DNA of 64,000 bases, from NCBI GenBank assembly GCA_020854035.1, contig JADZGE010000024.1, positions 62,001-126,000 of the forward strand, written 5' to 3'. The position numbers and the translations under genes are program-made. This stretch comes from Burkholderiales bacterium. GTDB lineage: Bacteria; Pseudomonadota; Gammaproteobacteria; Burkholderiales; SG8-41. Below the pieces are notes generated by a model. It had not been told where the DNA came from. It worked only from the letters and a program-made list of their open reading frames with translations, and searched no databases. Below are positions 8,316 to 16,766 of the stretch, one piece after another. Positions within the stretch are counted from its first letter, which is position 1. Each line of letters opens with the position of its first letter.

Positions 8316-8915
8316 CTACCAGTGCGGGCGCGAGAAGGGCCAGCGCCCGCGCCAGTACTGGATGGTGAGGTAGCCGCCCAGCATGCCGCCGAGGTGCGCG
8401 AAGTGGGCAACCCCCTGCTGGGTTCCCGTGACGCCGAGATACAGTTCGATCATCCCGTAGAGAATCACGAAAAGCCATGCCGGCATCGGGATCGGCGGGA
8501 TGAGCAGCATGATGATGCGGCGGGGGAAGTAGAGCGCGAAGGCGAGCAGCAGGCCGAACACGCCCCCGGAGGCGCCGACCGTGGGATAGGGAGGACTGCC
8601 GGCAAGGGCGGAGACCACGAGCTGGGCAAACGCCGCGGTCAGCACCGATGTGAGGTAGTAATTGAGGTAGCGTCGCGGACCGCAGACGCGCTCGATGTCG
8701 GAGCCGAACATGTAGAGCGCCAGCATGTTGAAGAAGAGGTGGAACAGGCTCCCGTGCAGGAAGCTGTAGGTCACGATCTGCCAGGGCGCGAAACCGGGCC
8801 CCAGAGGCCACAGCGCGAAGAGCTCGAGGAGCACGTTGTCGGCGAACGCCTGCGCGAGGAAGAGCGCGACGTTGGCGATGATGAGCGCGCGCGTGACCGG
8901 CGGGATCGGCTGCAT
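8316..8915 (-). CDS. Rhomboid-family intramembrane serine protease
   Basis: The 199-residue protein has six hydrophobic segments. Its catalytic dyad is visible: Ser116 in GASGGVFG and His174 in AHLGG, and the oxyanion Asn is in HLFFNMLALY (Asn63). The motif order is that of small bacterial GlpG-type rhomboids, which cleave transmembrane substrates within the inner membrane. The frame is open further upstream, but ATG 8915 starts the first recognisable segment (MQPIPPVTRALIIANVALF). It begins 15 bp after the rubredoxin reductase gene on the same strand and is probably co-transcribed with it. Its substrate cannot be inferred. Confidence 0.92.
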   Translation of the reverse strand: MQPIPPVTRALIIANVALFLAQAFADNVLLELFALWPLGPGFAPWQIVTYSFLHGSLFHLFFNMLALYMFGSDIERVCGPRRYLNYYLTSVLTAAFAQLVVSALAGSPPYPTVGASGGVFGLLLAFALYFPRRIIMLLIPPIPMPAWLFVILYGMIELYLGVTGTQQGVAHFAHLGGMLGGYLTIQYWRGRWPFSRPHW

Positions 8916-8929
8916 CGTGCGCCCTGCGC

Positions 8930-10081
8930 TCAGGCGGCGGCAAGCACGGGTGGCAGTTGCGGCGTCAGGCGGGCGCGCTCCCCGGCGGCCGCGCCGACCA
9001 GCGCATAGCCGAGCAGCCGGCCTCCCGCATCGACGAAAAGCGCCTTCACGCCGTCTTCTTCCCGCGTAACCCGCCATTCGCCCGCCGCGCCGGCGGCCGG
9101 GGGCGATACGATGGCCGGGCAGACGCGGGTCTTCACGAGCACCGGCATGGCCGGGTACTCGACGGGGGCGGGTTTGCCCGAGAGCGTCCCGGCGAGGGCG
9201 CGCGAGGCGTGGCCGATGGGCATGACGAAGGGCAGCACCAGGCCTTGGACCTCCGCGCAGTCGCCGAGGGCGTAGACGTCCGGCGCGCTCGAACGGAGGT
9301 AACGGTCAACGGCGATGCCGCGCCCGACGTCGATGCCCGCAGCCCGCGCGAGAGTGGTTTCGGGCCGCAACCCGATCGCCGAGAGGACGATGTCGGCGCG
9401 AAGCACGGTGCCCCCTGCCAGGGTCACCGCGAGCGCATCCCCGTCGCCGTCCACCGCGGCGACGCTCGTGCCGAGATGCCAGCCGACTCCCGCCGCGCCA
9501 AGCCGATCGCGGAGCATCGCCGCCGCCTCCGGAGGAAGGAGACGCGGCAGCGGCTGCGCCGCGACGTCGATCAATTCGACCTTGAAGCCGGCGCCCGTGA
9601 GGTCGTTGGCGAACTCGCAGCCGATGAGTCCCGCGCCGATGATCGCAACCGAGTGCTTCCCGGCGACGAGCGCGCGAAAGCGCGCGTAATCATCGAGGCT
9701 GTTCACCGTCACCACGCGGTCCGCGGCGCTGCCCGCGAGCGGCACGCGGACCTGGTTCGCGCCGACCGCCAGCACGAGCCGGGAGTACTCCAGGGCTTCG
9801 TCGCCGATCCGCACGCGGTGCGCCTGCGGCTCGACGGCCGTGACGCGGGTTCGCGCTCGCACGATCGCCTTCAATTGCGCCGCCATCGCTTCCGCCGCGC
9901 CGTTCGGCAGTGTCGCGGGCGTCCTGCCCGTGCCGAACGCCTCCGAAAGCGCGGGCTTGGTGTAGAACTCGCCGCCGTCGGCGGACACGATGACGAGGGG
10001 AGTCCCGGTGTCGACGCGCCGCAGCGCTCGCGCGGCGCCGTAGCCCGCGAGCCCGGTGCCGACGATGATGATGGGAGCCAT
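8930..10081 (-). CDS. Rubredoxin-NAD(+) reductase-like FAD-dependent oxidoreductase
   Basis: The 383-residue protein has the FAD Rossmann motif IIIVGTGLAGYGAARALR at its N-terminus. GEFYTKPALSEAF follows, closely resembling the 'HFYSKP.LSNA' stretch of rubredoxin reductases (AlkT/RubB). An NAD-binding GAGLIGCEFANDL sits mid-protein, and VYALGDCAEV is the second FAD site. It lacks the redox-active CxxxxC of glutathione reductases, as expected for this group. It would pass electrons from NADH to rubredoxin for alkane hydroxylation or oxygen detoxification, but no rubredoxin gene is visible here. The ATG at 10081 is chosen because the Rossmann fold begins immediately; the longer frame upstream is unsupported. 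Confidence 0.88.
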   Translation of the reverse strand: MAPIIIVGTGLAGYGAARALRRVDTGTPLVIVSADGGEFYTKPALSEAFGTGRTPATLPNGAAEAMAAQLKAIVRARTRVTAVEPQAHRVRIGDEALEYSRLVLAVGANQVRVPLAGSAADRVVTVNSLDDYARFRALVAGKHSVAIIGAGLIGCEFANDLTGAGFKVELIDVAAQPLPRLLPPEAAAMLRDRLGAAGVGWHLGTSVAAVDGDGDALAVTLAGGTVLRADIVLSAIGLRPETTLARAAGIDVGRGIAVDRYLRSSAPDVYALGDCAEVQGLVLPFVMPIGHASRALAGTLSGKPAPVEYPAMPVLVKTRVCPAIVSPPAAGAAGEWRVTREEDGVKALFVDAGGRLLGYALVGAAAGERARLTPQLPPVLAAA

Positions 10082-10344
10082 GTCAGGGCGCATGGTAACC
10101 TGAACCCGCCGGCTCATGGCGCGCGCGCGCGTGCCGGCAAGACGGGATAGCGCCGAGCGCGTGAGAGCGGAATGGCAGGAGCGCGTAACGCGCGTGGACG
10201 CGGATCCCGGACGCTCGCCCGGGTACCGGGTGCGCACGGGCGAGCGGCGGCTCGCGGCGAGTCGATGCCGAAGGATGGACTTCCTTGCGCCGCGCCGAGG
10301 GCATCCGCTATCGTTCGGTGCTGGCTCGACAGAGGCGAGGACAC

Positions 10345-12075
10345 ATGGCAAGCGGCAAGCGCGGCATGCGCAAGGGACTCACGGCGTACGGGGACCGGGA
10401 ATTCTCGCTCTTCCTGCGCAAGGCCTTCATCAAGGCGATGGGCTATTCCGACGATGCGCTCGAGCGCCCCATCATCGGCATCACGAATACCTACAGCGGC
10501 TTCAATGCCTGCCACCGCAACGTGCCGGAGCTGATCGAGGCGGTCAAGCGGGGCGTCATGCTCGCGGGCGGCATGGCGGTGGACTTCCCGACGATCTCGC
10601 TCCACGAATCCTTCGCGTACCCGACCAGCATGTATCTTCGCAACCTCATGTCGGTCGACACGGAGGAGATGATCCGGGGGCTGCCGCTCGATGCGGTGGT
10701 GCTGATCGGCGGTTGCGACAAGACGGTGCCCGCGCTCCTCATGGGCGCGGCGAGCGCGAACGTGCCGGCGATTCTCATGGTGACCGGCCCGATGATCACC
10801 GGGGACTACCACGGCGAGCGGTTGGGCGCTTGCACCGACTGCCGGCGGTTGTGGGCGAAGTTCCGCGCGAAGGAACTCGGCGAGCGCGAGATCAACGAGA
10901 TCGAGGGCAGGCTCGCGCCCTCCGCCGGCACCTGCATGGTGATGGGCACGGCGAGCACCATGGCGCTCGTCACCGAGGCGATGGGCATGATGCTGCCGGG
11001 CGGCGCGTGCATTCCCGCGGTGATGGCCGAGCGCATCCGCAACGCGGAGGCGAGCGGCGCGCGCGCCGTGGCGATCGCCGCGGAGCGGCTGACCCCGGCG
11101 CGGATCATGACGCCCGCGGCGTTCGAGAACGCGCTGCGGATGCTGCTCGCCGTGGGCGGCTCGACCAACGCGATCGTTCACCTGACGGCCATGGCGGGAC
11201 GGCTCGGCATGCGGATGGATCTCGACGCGTTCGACCGCATGGGCCATCGCACGCCGGTGCTGGTCGATCTCAAGCCCACGGGGCAGCACTACATGGAAGA
11301 CCTCTACAAGGCGGGGGGCGCGACGACCATCCTGCGCGAGCTGAAGCCGCTGCTGAACCTCGGGGCGCCGACGGTCACGGGGAAGACACTCGGCGAGAAC
11401 ATCGACGCCGCGCCGCCGTCGTTCCCGCAGCAGGTGGTGCGACCTTTCGGCAAGCCGGTCTTCAGGGAGGGCGGCATCGCGGTCCTGCGCGGCAACCTCG
11501 CCCCCGGCGGAGCGATCATCAAGCAGTCGGCGATGGACCCGAAGCTCGCGCACCATGAGGGCAGGGCGGTCGTGTTCGAGTCGCTCGATGACCTCGCGAA
11601 CCGCGTGGACGACCCGAAGCTCGACGTGAGGGCCGACGACGTGCTGGTACTGAAGAGCGCGGGGCCGAAGGGCGCGCCCGGCATGCCCGAGGCGGGCTAC
11701 ATCCCGATCCCGAGGAAGCTCGCGCGAAAGGGCGTGAAGGACATGGTGCGCATTTCGGATGCGCGCATGAGCGGCACCGCGTTCGGCGCCATCGTGCTGC
11801 ACGTCACGCCGGAGTCCGCCCTCGGCGGGCCGCTCGCGCTCGTGAAAAACGGTGATCGCATCCGGTTGGACGTACCCTCGCGCAGGCTGGAATTGCGGGT
11901 GAGCGCGGCGGAATTGAAGGCGCGGCGGAAGAAATGGAAGGCTCCCCCGCTGCGCGCGGAAGACTCGCGCGGTTACCGCAAGCTCTTTCTCGGCTCGGTC
12001 ACGCAGGCCGACCGGGGTTGCGACTTCGACTTCCTGACCGCGCCCTCGCGCACCGTCATTCCACGGAAGCCCTGA
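10345..12075 (+). CDS. IlvD/Edd-family dehydratase (dihydroxy-acid or sugar-acid dehydratase)
   Basis: The 576-residue protein contains the three cluster Cys positions of the family in NACHRN, GGCDKTVPALLMG and SAGTCMVMGTA, and the Mg/Ser region SDARMSGTAFG near the C-terminus. The length and the sequence RLGACTDCRRLW are closer to sugar-acid dehydratases (L-arabonate, D-xylonate type) and uncharacterised IlvD paralogues than to housekeeping IlvD (family knowledge). It removes water from a 2,3-dihydroxy acid to give a 2-keto acid. The ATG at 10345 follows GAGGCGAGG. It diverges from the rubredoxin reductase gene across 263 bp in which no convincing promoter was found. The exact substrate is open. 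Confidence 0.88.
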   Translation: MASGKRGMRKGLTAYGDREFSLFLRKAFIKAMGYSDDALERPIIGITNTYSGFNACHRNVPELIEAVKRGVMLAGGMAVDFPTISLHESFAYPTSMYLRNLMSVDTEEMIRGLPLDAVVLIGGCDKTVPALLMGAASANVPAILMVTGPMITGDYHGERLGACTDCRRLWAKFRAKELGEREINEIEGRLAPSAGTCMVMGTASTMALVTEAMGMMLPGGACIPAVMAERIRNAEASGARAVAIAAERLTPARIMTPAAFENALRMLLAVGGSTNAIVHLTAMAGRLGMRMDLDAFDRMGHRTPVLVDLKPTGQHYMEDLYKAGGATTILRELKPLLNLGAPTVTGKTLGENIDAAPPSFPQQVVRPFGKPVFREGGIAVLRGNLAPGGAIIKQSAMDPKLAHHEGRAVVFESLDDLANRVDDPKLDVRADDVLVLKSAGPKGAPGMPEAGYIPIPRKLARKGVKDMVRISDARMSGTAFGAIVLHVTPESALGGPLALVKNGDRIRLDVPSRRLELRVSAAELKARRKKWKAPPLRAEDSRGYRKLFLGSVTQADRGCDFDFLTAPSRTVIPRKP

Positions 12076-12139
12076 GGGACACTCCGGGCAGCGGTCATGC
12101 CCGTGCCCGCGGGCATCGAGAAGCGCCTGGCGCTACCGG

Positions 12140-12159
12140 GTTCCTGCCTTCACGGGAAC
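12140..12159. repeat. Palindromic dispersed-repeat unit GTTCCTG..CGGGAAC
   Basis: Seven-base arms with one mismatch surround CCTTCA. The unit matches the type 'TTCCCGCC-TTC-GCGGGAA' that is scattered in intergenic DNA of many proteobacteria. It sits between the convergent dehydratase and SYLF genes and could act as a bidirectional transcript end, although there is no T tract. Confidence 0.55.
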
Positions 12160-12228
12160 GGCGAAACCAGGGTTGCCCGGCGTTTCCGAGGAAGCGCGCC
12201 GGGGCGCCTGCCCCGGCGCTCCGCGCCC

Positions 12229-12798
12229 CTACTTCGCGCCTTCCGCCTTGTAGCTGAACTTCTGCGTGCCGACGGAAAGATCCGCCATCGCGCCCGAGTT
12301 CGAGTGGGCGAACACGACGACGCCTTCCCGGTAGTTCGCCGCCTTCGCCGCGCCCTGCGCGAGGATGACGGCCGAGGCGTTCGCCGTGAACTCGAACTTG
12401 TTCTGCTTGAAGCGGTCGAGCGCGGCCTGGTTCTGGAAGAAGATGATCTGGCTGAAGTCCTGGATGCCGGCGGAAAGCCCGATCGTCGCGACCACCACGG
12501 ATGCGGTGCCGGTCAGCTTTCCCTTGTCGTATACCTCGCCCTCCCCCTGCCCGCCGACGATGATGAAGCCCATCTTGCCGATGCGCGGAAACACCACGTA
12601 GCCGGCCGAGTCCTTGAAGAACCGCTCGATGCCGGCGTCGATCTTGCGGTAGCGGGCGATCGTGTCCTGCGTCTCCTTGCCGAGGAGCTTGCGATACTCG
12701 GCCGGCGACATCGCGCCCTGCTGCGCGCTCGTCATGGCGGGCGCCGCCGCGCAGGCGAGAACGGCGGCGATCTGGAATGCGAGCATGCGAAATTTCAT
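12229..12798 (-). CDS. SYLF-domain (Ysc84-like) lipid-binding protein
   Basis: The 189-residue protein begins with a signal peptide (MKFRMLAFQIAAVLACAAA, cleavage near residue 25). The mature part carries FFKDSAGYVVFPRIGKMGFI and GGQGEGEVYDKGK, then VVATIGLSAGIQDFSQIIFF and a C-terminal segment ending SVGTQKFSYKA. This is the conserved order of SYLF/Ysc84 proteins, which bind phosphoinositides in eukaryotes and are periplasmic proteins of unknown role in bacteria. The ATG has a GGAGGAACACC ribosome-binding site. It lies downstream of the ParB-like gene on the same strand, with a gap of about 100 bp. Confidence 0.9.
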   Translation of the reverse strand: MKFRMLAFQIAAVLACAAAPAMTSAQQGAMSPAEYRKLLGKETQDTIARYRKIDAGIERFFKDSAGYVVFPRIGKMGFIIVGGQGEGEVYDKGKLTGTASVVVATIGLSAGIQDFSQIIFFQNQAALDRFKQNKFEFTANASAVILAQGAAKAANYREGVVVFAHSNSGAMADLSVGTQKFSYKAEGAK

Positions 12799-12901
12799 GG
12801 TGTTCCTCCGGTGGCTGGGAAAAAAGAAGTGTTGCACATTCGGGCGGCCCGGACAACGCCGTCGCGCCCGCGCCGCCCGCACTCCTGGAACGCGTGCCGT
12901 G

Positions 12902-13900
12902 TCAGGGGGATTCCTCGTCCGGCGCCCCGCCGGCCGCGGCGAGGTCTTCCTGCCGGATCTTTTCCGCGTTGAACTTCGCGGCGCGCTGGATCATGGTGGC
13001 GAGCACCTCCTCGAGCGGCGGAGGATCGCCCTTCACCCAGCGCAGCGGGTTCACGCGGGCGACCACGAAGGCGCGGAGGTAAGGACTCACGAGGCCCCGC
13101 GATCGCAGCTTCGCCACCGCGCCGGCGACGTGCTCGTCGAGCCGGAACAGCAGGTCGGCGCGCTTCTCGTGCGACTGGAGCGCCTTCTTCAGCGGATTCT
13201 CCGAGAAGGTCGTGAGCCGCCGCAGGATGGACGAGTAGGCGCCGCCGGCGAAGTTTCCCTTCCTCTCGTAGCAGAGCCCCAGCGTGACGAACGCCGCTTC
13301 CTCCAGGTAGAACGCGAAGGCGCCCTCGGGACGAGCGTCGTCCTCCTCGATCAACCCCCGGTAGATGCGGATCGCTTCCAGCGAGCGCTCGCGCAGGTTG
13401 TGCGCCTTCTCGGTATTCAGTGCCAGGATCTGCCAAGCGATCTCGCGGTCCGGGACGACGAGCGCCATGATGGACTTCGCGCCGAGACGCCGCATCGCCG
13501 CCAGCCGGTGCCGGCCGTTGGGCGTCCAGAATCCCTCCTTCGGCGCGGTGATCGCGATTACCGGATCGAGGAACATCCCGGTCTTGTCGAGCACGCCCGC
13601 GAGCTTCCTGTGGTGCGCTTCCGACAGATCGCGCTGGAACGGCGTCGGTTCGACCTTGCCGATCGGGAGCGCGGCGAAGAGGACCGGGTGCCCGCCCAGC
13701 GGTTCCCGGTAGCGCGCGAGCACCGCGCCGCCTTCATCCTCGACACGGCGTGCGAGCTCGGTGACCGGGGCGGGGGCGTCCTCCAGCCGGCAGTCGGGGG
13801 GCAGGATGCCGCGCGATCCCGCCGCCGCCTTCTTCGGCGTGCGCCGGGCCGGCGCGCGGCTGCGCCCGCCCGTGGACTTACCCGTGGCAGCCTTGGCCAT
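12902..13900 (-). CDS. Stand-alone ParB N-terminal-domain protein
   Basis: The 332-residue protein has a basic, low-complexity N-terminus (about 35 residues rich in Ala, Arg and Lys). A ParB-like domain follows with PTPFQRDLSEAHHRKLAGV (box I-like) and WTPNGRHRLAAMRRLGA, the 'NG.HR..A....G' box that binds nucleotide in ParB/Srx folds. An AEIAW-like segment (DREIAWQILALNTEKAHNL) and a helical C-terminal half end the protein. It is not a chromosomal ParB: no helix-turn-helix of the classical type is evident and no parA is adjacent. ATG 13900 has GGAG upstream; an alternative GTG is at 13918. Its role is unknown; DNA- or nucleotide-linked regulation is possible (inference). Confidence 0.8.
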   Translation of the reverse strand: MAKAATGKSTGGRSRAPARRTPKKAAAGSRGILPPDCRLEDAPAPVTELARRVEDEGGAVLARYREPLGGHPVLFAALPIGKVEPTPFQRDLSEAHHRKLAGVLDKTGMFLDPVIAITAPKEGFWTPNGRHRLAAMRRLGAKSIMALVVPDREIAWQILALNTEKAHNLRERSLEAIRIYRGLIEEDDARPEGAFAFYLEEAAFVTLGLCYERKGNFAGGAYSSILRRLTTFSENPLKKALQSHEKRADLLFRLDEHVAGAVAKLRSRGLVSPYLRAFVVARVNPLRWVKGDPPPLEEVLATMIQRAAKFNAEKIRQEDLAAAGGAPDEESP

Positions 13901-13937
13901 TTGCTTCGCTCCGATCACCCGGGAACGGCGACCGAGC

Positions 13938-13975
13938 CGCCGATCTACGCCGGTGAACGCCGATCAGCGCCGCGG
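13938..13975. repeat. Dispersed CGCCGAT-type intergenic repeat, copy 1
   Basis: The stretch carries spaced units GCCGATCTACGCC, GGTGAACGCCGATC and AGCGCC. Related copies occur at 28651-28687, 31916-31946 (opposite strand) and 47589-47617. It lies between the convergently spaced ParB-like and GcvT-family genes. Confidence 0.5.
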
Positions 13976-13990
13976 AATGCAGGCGGTGCA

Positions 13991-15136
13991 TTACGCTCTC
14001 GGTATCGACTTGTCCGGATCCACGAACGGCTTCTCGACGACCCTCGCCCTGCGCTCGCCTGATCCGGGAATTTCCACGTCGAGCTCCGAATGCAATGCCG
14101 CGAGAGGAGCCGGCAGCATTGCATAGCCGATGTTCTTCTTAAGCCGCGGCGACCACACGGCGGACGTGATCCTGCCGGCCGGCGTCCCGCCGGATTTCAC
14201 GGTCCACTTGACCGGATTGAAGGCGATCGGATCGCCCGCGATTTCCACCCCGGCAAGCCTGCGTGCCGTCCCATTGCGCCGGATTTCCGCGAGCGCCGCC
14301 TTGCCGATGTAGTCGCTCGCCTTGCCTTCGTCCACCAGCCGCTCCAGCCCGACCTCGTAGACGTTGTCCTCGAGCGTCATGTCCGCGCCCCAGTTGAGGA
14401 TGCCCGCCTCGATGCGGCGGATGTCGGAGGGGCCGGTCGGGCGGATCCGGTGCGGCCGGCCGGCCTCCATGATGCGCTCCCACAGTTCGTCGCCGCGGCT
14501 GCCGTCGCGGAGATAGATCTCATAGCCCACTTCTCCGGTCCACCCGGTGCGGGTGACGACGACGGGAATGCCGTCGAGCTTCGTCTCGAGGAACCAGTAG
14601 TAGCGGAGCTTCATCACGGCATCGCCGAACAGCGACCGGACGACATCCTTCGCCTTCGGCCCCTGGATCTGGACGGGCGAGACATCGGGCTCCGTGATGT
14701 TGACCTTCATGCCGGCCCGCGCCGCGAGCGCTTTCGCCCAGAGCAGCACGTCGCCGTCGGCGAGCGCGAGCCAGAAGTGATTCTCGCCGAGGCGCAGCAG
14801 CACCGGGTCGTTGACGATCCCGCCGTCCTCAGCCGTGACGACGACGTACTTCGCCTGTCCGACGGCGCATCGCGCGAGCTCGCGCGGAGTGAGCGTGTTC
14901 GTGAAGGCGAAGGCGTCGGGCCCGGTGATCTCGACCTGACGCTCGACCGAGACGTCCCAGAGCGTCACGTGCTGGAGCAGGTGCCAGTACTCCGCTTCGA
15001 GCTCGTCGAAAGCGATCGGGAAGAGCATGTGGTTGTAGACGGTGTAGCCCTTCGCGCCGTGACGCTGCGTGGCGGCGAAGAACGGACTCCTGCGCAGGCG
15101 TGCCCCGCGCTGGACGAGGTTCATGTCGAAGGGCAT
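13991..15136 (-). CDS. Glycine cleavage T-protein (GcvT) family / folate-dependent aminomethyl- or demethyltransferase
   Basis: The 381-residue protein shows the GcvT order: WDVSVERQVEITGPDAFAF, then CAVGQAKYVVVTAEDGGIVNDPVLLRL, GWTGEVGYEIYL and the C-terminal KSGGTPAGRITSAVWSPRLKKNIGYAML. Members use tetrahydrofolate to accept one-carbon units. The early RGARLRRSPFFAATQRHGAK and the isolated context, without gcvH or gcvP, fit DmdA-like or other specialised demethylases better than housekeeping GcvT (inference). The ATG at 15136 is the first in frame. The ArsS gene lies 37 bp upstream on the same strand, so the enzyme may be co-transcribed with the arsenosugar pair. Confidence 0.85.
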   Translation of the reverse strand: MPFDMNLVQRGARLRRSPFFAATQRHGAKGYTVYNHMLFPIAFDELEAEYWHLLQHVTLWDVSVERQVEITGPDAFAFTNTLTPRELARCAVGQAKYVVVTAEDGGIVNDPVLLRLGENHFWLALADGDVLLWAKALAARAGMKVNITEPDVSPVQIQGPKAKDVVRSLFGDAVMKLRYYWFLETKLDGIPVVVTRTGWTGEVGYEIYLRDGSRGDELWERIMEAGRPHRIRPTGPSDIRRIEAGILNWGADMTLEDNVYEVGLERLVDEGKASDYIGKAALAEIRRNGTARRLAGVEIAGDPIAFNPVKWTVKSGGTPAGRITSAVWSPRLKKNIGYAMLPAPLAALHSELDVEIPGSGERRARVVEKPFVDPDKSIPRA

Positions 15137-15173
15137 GGGGAAAAGCGCTGGGTGGCGGGTGATGGGTGGTGAT

Positions 15174-16292
15174 TCATGCCGTCTGGCCGCCGCAGGAGCT
15201 GCCCGCGCCCGCGGTGCAACCGAAGCAGTGGCGGGCGGTGACGATGCGCCGCCGCGCCCATGCGGCCTCGTCGATCGCGCCGATGCCGGGGCCGCACGAA
15301 CGATCCGCTTCGAGGTCGAGCATCTGGTTGAAATCGCAGTCGTGGAGCCGCCCGTCCCAGCCGACCGAGAGCGTGTTGCGGCACATCACGCCGGCGAGGG
15401 CGGCGGGGTTCCACGCGTCGACCAGCCGTCCCATGTAGTGCGCGAGGTTGCCCGAAACCTCCAGCCACTCCAGAAAGCGCGCGATCGGCATGTTGTTGAG
15501 GACGAACAGGCGATCGAAGGTCACGCCCGCATCGCGCGCCAGCGCAACCTTCCACTCCCGCTCGAGGCTCGCCTGGGCGGCGCCGAGAAACGCGCCGGCG
15601 GGATTCGACACCAGCGTGAGACGCCGCCGCGGATCGCCTTTGCCGTAGCCGGCCGCGTTCAGCAGTTTCAGCGCGGCGATCGAGCGCTCGTGGGCGCCGG
15701 CGCCGCGCTGCGCGTCCGTATTGGGCCGCCGGTGGTGCGGCAGCGACGCGACCACCTCGACGCCGCGCCGCGCGAGCCAGTCGGCGAGTCCCCGGCTGCG
15801 TGGCAGCAGCAGCACCGTGAGATTGCAGCGGTCCATCACGTGCTTGCCGGCCGCGCCGGCCGCGTCCACCACGTCGCGAAAGCGCGGGTGCAGTTCCGGC
15901 GCGCCGCCCGTGAGATCCACGGTGTGCGCGGCGGTCACCCGGATCGCGGCGATCACGCGTTCGACGACGGCGTCGGTCATCATCGCGTCGGTCCGGTCCG
16001 GGCCGGCGTCGACGTGGCAGTGGCGGCAGGTCATGTTGCAGAGCTTGCCGAGGTTCACCTGGAGGACTTCCAGGCGCGCCGGCTGGAGCCTTCCGGCCGC
16101 GTAATCGTCGAACTCGACGGCACGACCATCGCGCACGAGAGGAACCGCCGCCAGCGTCGCGAGCTGGCGCGCGGTGGAAGCGAGCGGCGCCGCGCGGCCG
16201 GCGAGGCTCAGCGTCGCGCGCGGGGTCGCCTCGTCGCGCGCGAGGTCGGAGGTGACGGATTCGAGGAGCGCCGCGGGCAGCCCGTCGTTCAT
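15174..16292 (-). CDS. arsS: Arsenosugar biosynthesis radical SAM protein ArsS
   Basis: The 372-residue protein has the radical-SAM cluster CNMTCRHCHVDAGP (CxxxCxxC), preceded by LEVLQVNLGKL. DLTGGAPELHPRFRDVV follows, and the C-terminal half has Cys-rich SVGWDGRLHDCDFNQML and HCFGCTAGAGSSCGG, which bind auxiliary clusters. This order defines ArsS (DUF3641 C-terminal domain), which transfers the deoxyadenosyl moiety to dimethylarsenite during arsenosugar synthesis. The ATG overlaps the TAA of the preceding carboxymuconolactone-decarboxylase-like gene (TAATG), so the two are translationally coupled. No ArsM methyltransferase or arsenic repressor gene is visible in the window. Confidence 0.93.
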   Translation of the reverse strand: MNDGLPAALLESVTSDLARDEATPRATLSLAGRAAPLASTARQLATLAAVPLVRDGRAVEFDDYAAGRLQPARLEVLQVNLGKLCNMTCRHCHVDAGPDRTDAMMTDAVVERVIAAIRVTAAHTVDLTGGAPELHPRFRDVVDAAGAAGKHVMDRCNLTVLLLPRSRGLADWLARRGVEVVASLPHHRRPNTDAQRGAGAHERSIAALKLLNAAGYGKGDPRRRLTLVSNPAGAFLGAAQASLEREWKVALARDAGVTFDRLFVLNNMPIARFLEWLEVSGNLAHYMGRLVDAWNPAALAGVMCRNTLSVGWDGRLHDCDFNQMLDLEADRSCGPGIGAIDEAAWARRRIVTARHCFGCTAGAGSSCGGQTA

Positions 16293-16624
16293 TACATCCC
16301 CAGCTTCTTCGCCTTCTCGCGCATCTGCATCCCGTGAACGAGGGAGGCGCCGCCGCGGATGGCGACCGCCACGTGCAGCGCCTCGGTCATCTGCTCGAGA
16401 TCCACGCCCTTCTCCTGGCAGTCCCGGGTGTAGGCGTCGATGCAGTAGGGACACTGGAGCGCATGCGCCACCGCGAGCGCGATCAGGCACTTCTCGCGGG
16501 CGGTCAACGCCCCGTCCGCGAAGACCGCGCCGTAGTAGTCGAAGAACTTCCCGCCGAGCTCGGGGCTGCCCTCGGAGATCTTGCGGAATTCGGCGAGGTG
16601 CTGCGCGTGGTAGTACGAGTCCAT
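16292..16624 (-). CDS. Arsenosugar biosynthesis-associated AhpD-like protein (CMD family)
   Basis: This is a 110-residue single-domain protein. It has TAREKCLIALAVAHALQCPYCIDAYTRDCQEKG, the AhpD/carboxymuconolactone decarboxylase core with a CxxC redox pair. AhpD-like proteins act as thiol peroxidases or reductases. This subtype is regularly encoded immediately before ArsS, and here the stop and the ArsS start share bases, strongly suggesting a joint function such as keeping the arsenical substrate or the radical enzyme reduced (inference). The start has a weak GGAC-type ribosome-binding site. Confidence 0.88.
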   Translation of the reverse strand: MDSYYHAQHLAEFRKISEGSPELGGKFFDYYGAVFADGALTAREKCLIALAVAHALQCPYCIDAYTRDCQEKGVDLEQMTEALHVAVAIRGGASLVHGMQMREKAKKLGM

Positions 16625-16766
16625 TGCACGTCCTCGGTGGCCGGCGAGGCGATAGTGTCGCGTGCCGGGCGGCGGGTGTCGAGGGGCGGGGAGGGGAGCC
16701 CGGGCGCGGGAACCCGGAAGCGAACGACCGGGCGGGTGCCCCCGCTCCCGGTGCCGGCGTGGCCGC

